From the NCBI GenBank assembly GCA_015767355.1, contig JADWMH010000079.1, positions 1-8,833 on the forward strand: a stretch of DNA of 8,833 nt, in the 5' to 3' direction. The translations under genes and the position numbers were made by a program. Shown here piece by piece: positions 1-6,509 of the stretch; the first letter of the stretch is position 1; the number at the start of each line of letters is the position of its first letter. Source of the stretch: Gammaproteobacteria bacterium. GTDB lineage: Bacteria; Pseudomonadota; Gammaproteobacteria; Chromatiales; Chromatiaceae. The notes beneath the pieces were generated by a model that saw only the letters and a list, made by a program, of their open reading frames with translations, made no database searches and was not told the DNA's origin.

Positions 1-48
1 CTTCATTAAGATCCCAAACCAGATTTCGATCTGATTCATCCACGAAGC

Positions 49-237
49 ATGCTTGTGCTATTTCTCGCGCTAGAATCAGGATTCCGCTTCGGACTTCGGC
101 AACGTCACTCATCGCAGTCATCAGAGAAAAATACACGCGGTGATGTGACGCTCAGCTCGATGCTGGCATTGCTCGGTCTCATGCTTGCCTTCACCTACTG
201 TACTTGTCTTTACGCGCCAAATGAGGGAAGGTTATGA
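49..237 (+). pseudogene. Truncated N-terminal remnant of a bestrophin-like (DUF4239-type) membrane protein
   Basis: The frame reads 62 residues. It contains LESGFRFGLRQRH, then a polar linker, then the hydrophobic stretch SSMLALLGLMLAFTY. From memory, this is the arrangement at the N-terminus of DUF4239/bestrophin-like proteins, which have an E-G-x-R-x-G motif after the first membrane segment and a second segment rich in ALLGLLLAFTF. Those proteins are usually about 250 residues, with a conserved EANAIGT-type motif after the second segment. Here the frame stops at 235-237 before that motif. The upstream frame stops at 7-9, leaving only half of a first membrane segment, and no neighbouring frame restores the rest. 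I therefore read it as a decayed fragment. The ATG at 49 has no clear ribosome site. The family match is recognition from memory, not a search. An unrelated small membrane peptide is the alternative. Confidence 0.4.
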
Positions 238-319
238 AATATTCGGGTTAGTCATCCAACGCTGCAGATTCGTCTAATAGCGCCAGCCCAATCCTGGAAT
301 CGAATGGTCGTCTGTATAA

Positions 320-445
320 ATAATCGCCTTAAACTTTGAATATTTGGATGACCGGTATGAGTATGTGGCGGTCATTCGCGACACCCCTCCAAATCTGCTC
401 AGACCTATGATTCAGCAATTGGCTGGAATTGCTCCATTGCATTGA
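320..445 (+). pseudogene. Short coding-like fragment, possibly the 3' end of a decayed gene
   Basis: The frame is open from just after a stop at 317-319 to the stop at 443-445. It reads as a well-mixed protein-like sequence: EYLDDRYEYVAV followed by IRDTPPNLLRPMIQQLAG. It has no ATG before the conserved-looking part; only TTG 344 and GTG 365 are available. A terminator-like hairpin follows 26 nt after the stop, as expected at the end of a gene. I do not recognise the family. It could be the last part of a broken + strand gene or a chance open frame in non-coding DNA. Confidence 0.2.
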
Positions 446-471
446 TAACGTCGCCAATAACTGGAATTTTG

Positions 472-501
472 AAGCTGCATAGCGCAGCGGCGCAGCTTTT
501 T
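472..501 (+). terminator. Rho-independent terminator-like hairpin with T tract
   Basis: AAGCTGC at 472-478 pairs perfectly with GCAGCTT at 492-498, across a 13-nt GC-rich loop. A run of five T (497-501) follows on the + strand. The reverse strand lacks an equivalent T run, so it would act on + strand transcripts. No intact + strand gene ends just before it, only the short fragment ending at 445. This suggests a leftover terminator of a lost gene. It would also shield the ATPase operon from upstream read-through. Confidence 0.4.
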
Positions 502-668
502 GCGTGTCTCACGCGCCAACGGCAACTGGGAAAAATATTGGGATTCGCTCAAACCTGATAGCCAGGTATCCGCATCCATGAATTAATCCCTCATCAGATA
601 AGCAAAATTAACTGCATTAGAGAATGCTTACTCTCACTTTGAATTACACCCTCAACAGGAGCCATTTG

Positions 669-702
669 TGTTGTAGCACTTTTCAAGAGAGGCACTACAA
701 CA
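669..702. repeat. Inverted repeat upstream of the ATPase operon
   Basis: TGTTGTAG at 669-676 is the exact reverse complement of CTACAACA at 695-702, with an 18-nt spacer. The pentamer GCACT also occurs once beside each arm (676-680 and 692-696 region). It lies about 30 nt before the best -10 candidate. It could be an operator for a dimeric regulator, or a leader hairpin if transcription starts further upstream. No T tract follows, so a terminator is unlikely. Confidence 0.3.
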
Positions 703-728
703 TATTCCGCTGACCCACCTGACATCAC

Positions 729-736
729 TATATATA
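729..736 (+). promoter_or_regulatory. Possible -10 element for the ATPase operon
   Basis: TATATATA at 729-736 is the most -10-like sequence in the AT-rich leader. A recognisable -35 is missing: TTCCGC at 705-710 lies at about the right distance but matches TTGACA poorly. Transcription from here would begin near 743 and leave an untranslated leader of roughly 110 nt before the proposed atpB start. This is a weak prediction based only on position and composition. Confidence 0.25.
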
Positions 737-851
737 GATACCATTGTCTGAAAAATGCTTACAGCGCAAGTTCCTCAACAGGATTGCATCTGGACAGCCG
801 GGCTTTTGGAGTGTAACGTTCATAACGATTTCAATACGGATACTCCTGATC

Positions 852-2213
852 TTGAAAAGCCTAACTCGTTATTCCAGAATCCTTGAAATTGTTGGCGATA
901 TCGTCAAGGTTCATGTGCCCGTCAGCGATAACTCATCAGCCGTCAACGTCGCCTTCGGTGATCTTGGCCTAGTCGAAGAGAGTTCGGGTTTCAAGTCGCT
1001 TGCCCGGGTCATCAGGCTTGATGGCGATGTTGCCTCCCTGCAGGTCTTTCATGGCACCAAGGGCCTCTCTTCCAGCGCTTCGGTACAGTTTCTCGGCCAT
1101 CCGCTCAGAGTGACCTACTCATCGAACATCCTGGGACGCATCTTCAGGGGTGACGGCGAGCCGATGGATACGGGCCCGGATCTGTCACAGGATCCGAAGC
1201 TGGATATCGACGGCCCCTCCGTCAATCCCGCAAGGCGTCTACTGGCATCGAAGATGATCCGCACCAACATCCCCATGATCGACGTCTTCAACTCCCTGGT
1301 TGAAAGCCAGAAGATCCCGATATTTTCGGTTGCCGGCGAGCCCTATAACCAGCTGATCGCTCGCATCGGCATCCAGGCTGAAGCCGACATCGTGGTCTTC
1401 GGCGGCATGGGCCTGATCTTTGATGATTATTACTCATTCCGCAAATCGTTTGAAGATGCCGGTGTGTTCACCCGCACGGTGATGTTCGTCAACCTTGCTT
1501 CTGATCCCACTGTCGAACGCCTGCTGGTTCCGGACATGGCGCTGGCGGTTGCGGAGCAGTTTGCCGTGGAAGAAGGCAAGCGGGTTCTGGTTCTACTGAC
1601 CGATATGACAGCTTACGCCGACGCCATGAAGGAGGTCGGGGTTGCCATGGAGAACGTCCCCTCCAACCGCGGCTACATGGGAGATCTCTACTCCCAGCTT
1701 GCGCGCCGCTATGAGAAAGCGGCCGATTACTCTGACGGCGGCTCAGTCACCATTCTCTCCGTGACCACCATGCCGGGGAACGATGTAACGCATCCGGTGC
1801 CTGACAATACCGGCTATATTACCGAGGGGCAGTTTTATCTGCATGACGGGATGATCGATCCCTTCGGCTCGCTATCGCGTCTGAAGCAGCATGTTATCGG
1901 CAAACTGACCCGTGAAGATCATGGACAGGTCATGAATACCATGATCCGTTTTTACTCAGACGCCGTGGAAGCTGAGCAGAAGCGCGCCATGGCTTTTGAA
2001 TTATCCGGGTTGGATCTGCGGCTGCTGAAGTTCGCCAAGCTCTTCAGGGAGAGATTCATGGATATAAACGTCACTCTCTCTCTCGAGACTGCCCTCGATC
2101 TGTGCTGGCGGACCATGGCCGAATGCTTCGAACCGCAGGAGCTGTTGATGAAAGAGCAACTGCTCGAGAAGTATTTCCCAGAAGATGTGAAGGTCAGGGA
2201 AGAAGTGGCCTGA
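852..2213 (+). CDS. atpB: V/A-type ATPase subunit B (regulatory, non-catalytic head subunit)
   Basis: Subunit B alternates with A in the A3B3 head and supplies an arginine finger to the catalytic site. From the TTG at 852 the protein has 453 residues, close to the roughly 440 of chlamydial AtpB. An N-terminal beta barrel (about 5-80) starts TRYSRILEIVGDIVKV. The P-loop is degenerate (about 155-175, PIFSVAGEPYNQL), as in non-catalytic B subunits. LVLLTDMTAYADAMKE is near 247-261, TMPGNDVTHPVPDNTGY at 306-322, and SLSRL with the predicted arginine finger R343 near 340-344. A helical C-terminal domain follows. The frame stays open upstream to a TTG at 744, but those 36 extra residues resemble no B subunit, so I choose 852. 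Only a weak GGA (838-840) precedes that start. The family is certain; the exact start is not. It lies 1 nt before atpD. Confidence 0.93.
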   Translation: MKSLTRYSRILEIVGDIVKVHVPVSDNSSAVNVAFGDLGLVEESSGFKSLARVIRLDGDVASLQVFHGTKGLSSSASVQFLGHPLRVTYSSNILGRIFRGDGEPMDTGPDLSQDPKLDIDGPSVNPARRLLASKMIRTNIPMIDVFNSLVESQKIPIFSVAGEPYNQLIARIGIQAEADIVVFGGMGLIFDDYYSFRKSFEDAGVFTRTVMFVNLASDPTVERLLVPDMALAVAEQFAVEEGKRVLVLLTDMTAYADAMKEVGVAMENVPSNRGYMGDLYSQLARRYEKAADYSDGGSVTILSVTTMPGNDVTHPVPDNTGYITEGQFYLHDGMIDPFGSLSRLKQHVIGKLTREDHGQVMNTMIRFYSDAVEAEQKRAMAFELSGLDLRLLKFAKLFRERFMDINVTLSLETALDLCWRTMAECFEPQELLMKEQLLEKYFPEDVKVREEVA

Positions 2214-2214
2214 A

Positions 2215-2820
2215 ATGACGAAGCTTTCACTCAACAAGTCGTCGATGCTCAGGGAGGTCGCTCGGCTGAAATCTTTCGAGCGCTTCTTACCCTCACTTGA
2301 CCTGAAACGCAAACAACTGATCAGCGAGCGGCTCAAAGCCAGACAGTCGCACAGCCGTATCCAGTCAAAGATGGACGCCGTGCAGCAGAGTGTTCATGAA
2401 GATCTTCCCATGCTCGCCAACTACGAAATTGATCTGCGGGGAGCGGTCAAGCTCAAGCAGGTGCATTTCGGCGTCGAAAACATCATGGGAGCCCGTCTGC
2501 CGCTTGTGGAGTCGATAGATCTGGAGGTGGCGCGTTACGGCTATCTGGCAAAACCCCACTGGGTTGATGTCGTGGTAAGGCGATTGTCCCGTACTCTGAA
2601 GCTGCGCGTTGAGCTGGAGGTTGCGAAGCGGCGTGAGATACTACTGGACGAAGCCGTGCGCAAGGCGACGCAGCGTGTGAATCTTGTGGAGAAGGTTTTG
2701 ATTCCCAGAAGCAGGGAGCATATCAAGAAGATCCGGGTCTATCTCTCGGATGAGGAGCGCGCCGCGGTGGTTCGTTCCAAGATCGCGAAACGCAAGCGTG
2801 CAGCCGAGGGGTTGTCATGA
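2215..2820 (+). CDS. atpD: V/A-type ATPase subunit D (central rotor shaft)
   Basis: Subunit D is the coiled-coil shaft that turns inside the A3B3 head and carries torque to the membrane ring, analogous to F-type gamma. The 201-residue length is normal for the family. The N-terminus, LSLNKSSMLREVARLKSFERF then LPSLDLKRKQLI, is the typical start of ATP-synthase D proteins. Long charged helices lie at about 10-75 and 120-180, separated by a short, more hydrophobic middle. The C-terminus is strongly basic (KIAKRKRAAEG). No membrane segment or signal peptide is visible. The ATG lies 1 nt after the atpB stop, and the stop overlaps the atpI start in ATGA, so translation is probably coupled on both sides. 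Confidence 0.92.
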   Translation: MTKLSLNKSSMLREVARLKSFERFLPSLDLKRKQLISERLKARQSHSRIQSKMDAVQQSVHEDLPMLANYEIDLRGAVKLKQVHFGVENIMGARLPLVESIDLEVARYGYLAKPHWVDVVVRRLSRTLKLRVELEVAKRREILLDEAVRKATQRVNLVEKVLIPRSREHIKKIRVYLSDEERAAVVRSKIAKRKRAAEGLS

Positions 2821-4619
2821 GCATTGTGCGGCTTAAAAAGGCCACGGTCGTCGGTCTGGCAAAGGATAAATTCGAGATTCTCAAGGGACTGCAGGAACTC
2901 GGTGTTATGCACCTGACCCCGCTTCAGGAGAAGCCGCACTCCCTTGCAGAACAGCAGCATACTCCCGCGACAGAGAGCGTCAAGGCGCTGCGTTACCTGC
3001 GCGAATCCCCGGTTAAACGACGCCAGATACACCATGACCCTGATTTTGATATCCATGATGTGACCGAGTTGGTATTGTTGAACCAGGAGAGACGGCGCAG
3101 CACCATGGATCGCAAGGATGAACTGAATCAGCGTCTCAAGGATCTGGAGCCCTGGGGTGATTTCAGCTTCCCTCCACTCGATGACATCGGCGGGGAACGG
3201 CTGTGGTTCTATACTTTGCCGAGAAGAGAGCTGATATATCTCGAAGAGCTGCGTCTGCCCTGGGAGATTGTTCATCTGAATCCATCCACGGCCTGGGTGG
3301 TGATCATCAGCCCGGAAGAGCCGCCGCGTGACATCCTGCCCGTAGAGCGCACCCATACAGGTAGTTCTCCACTGCGTGATGTCAGGGAGGATCTCGACGC
3401 CATCGAGAGCGAGCTTGATGAGATCGAGGCTGACCGGCAGTCTCTGACGCGCTGGATCACGCTCCTTATGCGGCACATGGCACGTGCAGAAGACAAGGCA
3501 GAGCTCGAATTTGCGCTTGATCACTCTGCCGAGGGCGACATCTGCTTTGCCGTGCAGGGATGGGTCCCTGCAGATAAAATAGATGATGTAGCCGCCTTCA
3601 CCGATAACATACAACTGGCGGTTATATTTGAAGAACCCAGGCCAGAAGATGAACCACCTACCCTGCTGCGTACCCCGCAGGGGATCTCGGCAGGCACTGA
3701 CCTCGTTGGTTTCTACCAGATGCCCTCCTATCGCGGCTGGGATCCGTCACGCATCCTGTTTTTCTCCTTCGCACTTTTTTTTGCGATGATTCTCTCCGAT
3801 GCCGGCTATGCTGCGTTGCTAGGTGTCGCACTTGCTGCTTTCTGGCGTAAGCTCGGCCGTGCAGTCGGCGGCCAGCGTTGGCGTTCCCTGCTGGCAATGA
3901 TCGTCAGCACTTCTGTAATCTGGGGAATCATGGTGGGCAGCTACTTCGGCCTTGAGCCCCCACAGGAGAGTTGGCTGTATGCATTCAAGGTATTTGATCT
4001 GAATGACTTCGATGCGATGATGAAGCTCTCCGTGAGCATTGGTGCTATCCACATAGCGATGGCCAATCTGCAGATGACGATGCTCTGGTGGGGTCATAAA
4101 AAGGCCGGCGTACACCTTGGCTGGATTATGGTGCTGAGCGGCGGCATGATGATCTGGCTGGAGAGCACGGGGGATATCCCCGGCGCCTCCTGGCCCGGCG
4201 GTTCTCTTTTTGCGATTGGGCTGACGGCCATTTTCTACTTCTCGGGTCAGCGCACCATTGACTCTTTCAAGGGACTCCTGATCCGTATTCTTGAAGGCTT
4301 GCGGGCGCTCAGCGACATCACCAGGATCTTCGGCGACGTACTCTCCTACCTGCGTCTGTTTGCCCTCGGGCTGGCTTCTGCATCTCTAGCCCTGACCTTT
4401 AACGAGCTGGCGCGCCAGGCCTCTGAATCCAGCGAAGGACTCGGGCTGCTGTATGCCATTCTTATCCTGCTGGTGGGGCATACGCTAAACCTGACGCTTG
4501 CCATCATCAGCGGCGTGGTGCATGGGCTGCGTCTTAACTATATCGAATTTTACAACTGGGGACTCTCTGGCGAAGGGTATCCGTTTCGCGCATTTCGAAA
4601 AAAGGAGCTGAATCAATGA
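2817..4619 (+). CDS. atpI: V/A-type ATPase subunit I (membrane stator, ion half-channels)
   Basis: Subunit I (subunit a in eukaryotes) anchors the peripheral stalk and forms the ion path beside the K ring. It has 600 residues. Residues 1-310 are a soluble domain with charged helices near 85-112 and 185-235. From about 311 come some eight hydrophobic segments, near 312-326, 328-343, 357-378, 402-425, 433-448, 461-477, 506-530 and 543-577. FGDVLSYLRLFALGLAS carries the expected essential arginine, R513. The final segment, GHTLNLTLAIISGVVHGLRL, carries the second conserved arginine, R572, followed by YIEFYNW. These are signature positions of the family. GAGGGG at 2806-2811 is a good ribosome site 5 nt before the ATG. 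The gene overlaps both atpD and atpK by 4 nt. Confidence 0.95.
   Translation: MSIVRLKKATVVGLAKDKFEILKGLQELGVMHLTPLQEKPHSLAEQQHTPATESVKALRYLRESPVKRRQIHHDPDFDIHDVTELVLLNQERRRSTMDRKDELNQRLKDLEPWGDFSFPPLDDIGGERLWFYTLPRRELIYLEELRLPWEIVHLNPSTAWVVIISPEEPPRDILPVERTHTGSSPLRDVREDLDAIESELDEIEADRQSLTRWITLLMRHMARAEDKAELEFALDHSAEGDICFAVQGWVPADKIDDVAAFTDNIQLAVIFEEPRPEDEPPTLLRTPQGISAGTDLVGFYQMPSYRGWDPSRILFFSFALFFAMILSDAGYAALLGVALAAFWRKLGRAVGGQRWRSLLAMIVSTSVIWGIMVGSYFGLEPPQESWLYAFKVFDLNDFDAMMKLSVSIGAIHIAMANLQMTMLWWGHKKAGVHLGWIMVLSGGMMIWLESTGDIPGASWPGGSLFAIGLTAIFYFSGQRTIDSFKGLLIRILEGLRALSDITRIFGDVLSYLRLFALGLASASLALTFNELARQASESSEGLGLLYAILILLVGHTLNLTLAIISGVVHGLRLNYIEFYNWGLSGEGYPFRAFRKKELNQ
4602..4607 (+). promoter_or_regulatory. 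Strong Shine-Dalgarno site for atpK
   Basis: AAGGAG sits inside the end of atpI, 8 nt before the atpK ATG at 4616. It is the best ribosome site in the operon. This fits the need for many more copies of the ring proteolipid than of the other subunits from a shared transcript. Confidence 0.7.
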
Positions 4620-5062
4620 ATGAATTCGTCATCGCATTAGGGTGGGCCGGTATGTATGGCGTCATGGCGCTTGGTGCTATCGGCAGTATCTTCGGATGCG
4701 CCGTAGCGGGACAAGCGGCCATCGGAGCCATGGTCGATACCGAGACCGGCCATGGCCGCTATATCGGTATCTCCGTGATGCCATCATCCCAGGTCGTCTA
4801 CGGGATTGTGGTGATGTTTACCCTGCAGCGCGAGATCACCGCCGAGACCGCTCCGGCGCTGTTTGGCATCGGCATGATGGCGGGACTGGCGTTGATGTTC
4901 TCGGCAATCAAGCAGGGACAGGCCTGTGCCTCGGCAATCCACGCCAGCAAGGTCAAGCCGGAGATCTTTGGCCTCTCCCTGGCTCCAGCCGCCATCGTCG
5001 AAGGTTTTGCTGTCTTCGCATTCGTCTTCGCACTGGTCGTTGCGGGCAGCATACCGGGCTGA
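4616..5062 (+). CDS. atpK: V/A-type ATPase subunit K (rotor-ring proteolipid, probably Na+-binding)
   Basis: K subunits form the membrane ring that carries ions past subunit I. The 148 residues form two helical hairpins, four membrane segments in all, as in V-type proteolipids and unlike the single-hairpin F-type c subunit. The first helix is glycine/alanine-rich (ALGAIGSIFGCAVAGQAAIG). Aligned by eye with NtpK of Enterococcus hirae, the Na+ ligands are kept: S58 for T64, Q59 for Q65, Q100 for Q110, E129 for E139, with Y62 for Y68 and M55 at the backbone position of L61. The Q-to-E spacing of 29 is identical. The ionisable carboxylate occurs only in the second hairpin, as in other V-type K subunits. 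The start overlaps the atpI stop and has the strong AAGGAG site. Confidence 0.95.
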   Translation: MNEFVIALGWAGMYGVMALGAIGSIFGCAVAGQAAIGAMVDTETGHGRYIGISVMPSSQVVYGIVVMFTLQREITAETAPALFGIGMMAGLALMFSAIKQGQACASAIHASKVKPEIFGLSLAPAAIVEGFAVFAFVFALVVAGSIPG

Positions 5063-5076
5063 ACGGGGTTCGGATT

Positions 5077-5772
5077 ATGAGCAAACTGAATATAGATAAA
5101 GGCCTTGTCAGCTCGGGCGTCGATAATCTCATCAAGCGGCTGCGGGAGGATGGCGTCAGCGAAGGCCAGGTAGAGGCCGGGCGCATTATTGCTGAGGCTC
5201 GCGTGCGCGCAGCGAAAATCATTGCGGAGGCGGAGCAGAAGGCAAATCTGACGACCACACAGGCGAAACAGGAGGCCGATGCATTCAGGAAGGGCGGCGA
5301 GGACGCTCTGCATCTTGCCATGCGGGACACCCTGCTCGCCCTCAAAGGAGAGTTGACAGAACTGGTCAGTGAACAGGTCCGCCGTCTGATCACGCGGGAA
5401 ATGCAGCAGGAAGACTTTCTCATCCGCCTGATTCTGGAGGTGGCAAGCAAGGTACGGAGTGAGTCCGGGCTGGATCAAGAAAGAGAAGTTGAGGTGCTCC
5501 TGCCAAGCAATCTCATCGGCGTTGAAGATCTGCGCAAGAACCCGCTGGATCTCAGTGAAGGCACTCTGTCGCATTTTATCGTCAGCGTAGCCAACAATGT
5601 CCTGCGTGAAGGATTTGAACTCAAAGGTGACGACGGGCTTGAATGCGGTATAAGGCTCTACATCAAGGATAAGGATGTGCATATCGATCTCACTGACGAG
5701 GCCGTTGCCGGTGTCTTGCTGGAGCATTTACAGCCCCGCTTCCGTGCCATTCTTGAAGGAATGATCAGGTAG
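5077..5772 (+). CDS. atpE: V/A-type ATPase subunit E (peripheral stalk)
   Basis: Subunit E is the long helical peripheral stalk that holds the A3B3 head still against subunit I. The 231-residue product has a short lead, GVDNLIKRLREDGV (14-27), then an extended charged helix (about 30-80) rich in A, E, K and Q, such as AGRIIAEARVRAAKIIAEAE. A mixed C-terminal domain (about 85-231) should contact the head. The frame is open far upstream, to 4642, but that part lies entirely within atpK in another frame. I therefore choose the ATG at 5077, 14 nt after the atpK stop and preceded by a G-rich CGGGG (5064-5068). No G/H partner gene is seen, although E normally pairs with one in other A-type enzymes. 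The K-to-E junction exists because of the permuted order. Confidence 0.88.
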   Translation: MSKLNIDKGLVSSGVDNLIKRLREDGVSEGQVEAGRIIAEARVRAAKIIAEAEQKANLTTTQAKQEADAFRKGGEDALHLAMRDTLLALKGELTELVSEQVRRLITREMQQEDFLIRLILEVASKVRSESGLDQEREVEVLLPSNLIGVEDLRKNPLDLSEGTLSHFIVSVANNVLREGFELKGDDGLECGIRLYIKDKDVHIDLTDEAVAGVLLEHLQPRFRAILEGMIR

Positions 5773-5776
5773 TTGC

Positions 5777-6475
5777 ATGCGTGATTCGCATCGCTATGTG
5801 ATGTTGCTGAGCAGTCTGCCCTATCACGGGACGCTGTTTTCGGCAAAGGTGACGCCGCTTTCGAGGATCAGGCTGCAGCAGCGCCTGTCGCTGCTGGAGC
5901 CCGAAGACTTGCAGGAGGTGGATGCCATGGCCGGACTACTGGACTGGTACCGCCACCCGGTGCAGAAGAGTGATGCGGAGATTGTCAAGCTGGCGAAGCA
6001 GGTCATCCCGCAGCTGAGATCCCCTTTTGCGTGTGAGCTACTGAGCTGGCGCCTGGAAATGCGCACCCTGATAGCGGCCCTGCGCCGCAGGCGGGATGGT
6101 GAGGAGATCACGGTGGCAGAAGATGAGTGGGGTTACGGGAGGTGGCTGACCCATATCAATAAATACTGGGATGAGCCCTACTTCCGGCTCGAAGGCGTGT
6201 ACCCCTGGCTGCCCGAAGCCGTGATGTTCATGGAGCAGGGTGATCCGGTGGCGCTGGAGAGGCTCATGCTCGAAAAGGTATGGAAATATCTGCAAAGGAT
6301 GGAAGATGGGCATGTCTTCGATTATGAACGGGTGTTGATCTACCTATTCCGCTGGGATCTGGTGGGGCGATGGACAGTGGCCAATGGAGCAACTGCAGAG
6401 GCGCGATACGCAGACCTGGTCGGGGAGGGACTGCTGCAGATCGACCAGGCCATGCACTCCGCTCTCAGTGGATAG
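5777..6475 (+). CDS. DUF2764 family protein, V-ATPase-associated, possible C-like subunit
   Basis: This 232-residue soluble protein lies between atpE and atpA, the position of chlamydial CT309 and its relatives, which I recognise as the DUF2764 family. It starts with a YVMLLSSLPYH motif (7-16) and has a mainly helical, W- and R-rich body. ELLSWRLEMRTLIAALRRRR (87-106) recalls the helix in V-type subunit C/d that carries the L-x-x-x-L-R repeats. Later parts include GYGRWLTHINKYWDEPYF (119-136) and FDYERVLIYLFRWDLV (181-196). No membrane segment or signal peptide is seen. Because the operon lacks a recognisable C gene, I infer that it may be a diverged connector between rotor shaft and ring. 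That is a context argument, not a demonstrated function. The ATG lies 4 nt after the atpE stop. Confidence 0.8.
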   Translation: MRDSHRYVMLLSSLPYHGTLFSAKVTPLSRIRLQQRLSLLEPEDLQEVDAMAGLLDWYRHPVQKSDAEIVKLAKQVIPQLRSPFACELLSWRLEMRTLIAALRRRRDGEEITVAEDEWGYGRWLTHINKYWDEPYFRLEGVYPWLPEAVMFMEQGDPVALERLMLEKVWKYLQRMEDGHVFDYERVLIYLFRWDLVGRWTVANGATAEARYADLVGEGLLQIDQAMHSALSG

Positions 6476-6494
6476 CCCGCCAGAAAAACGATAT

Positions 6495-6500
6495 TGAGGA
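6495..6500 (+). promoter_or_regulatory. Ribosome binding site supporting the GTG start of atpA
   Basis: TGAGGA ends 9 nt before the GTG at 6510, in the 34-nt gap after the DUF2764 gene. The next in-frame ATG (6537) has no comparable site, so the GTG is the better start. Confidence 0.6.
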
Positions 6501-6509
6501 TCACTCGAC

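Noticed and set aside
412..579. A 55-residue - strand open frame with a GAGGG site 8 nt before its ATG
   Set aside because: The sequence resembles no family I know. It runs straight through the terminator-like hairpin at 472-501 and overlaps the + strand fragment, so chance is more likely.
4798..5727. A 309-residue - strand open frame antisense to atpK and atpE
   Set aside because: It is a shadow of GC-rich codons in two well-identified genes. It shows no domain and no promoter or ribosome site. The same applies to the 291-residue frame at 2739-3614 on the - strand.
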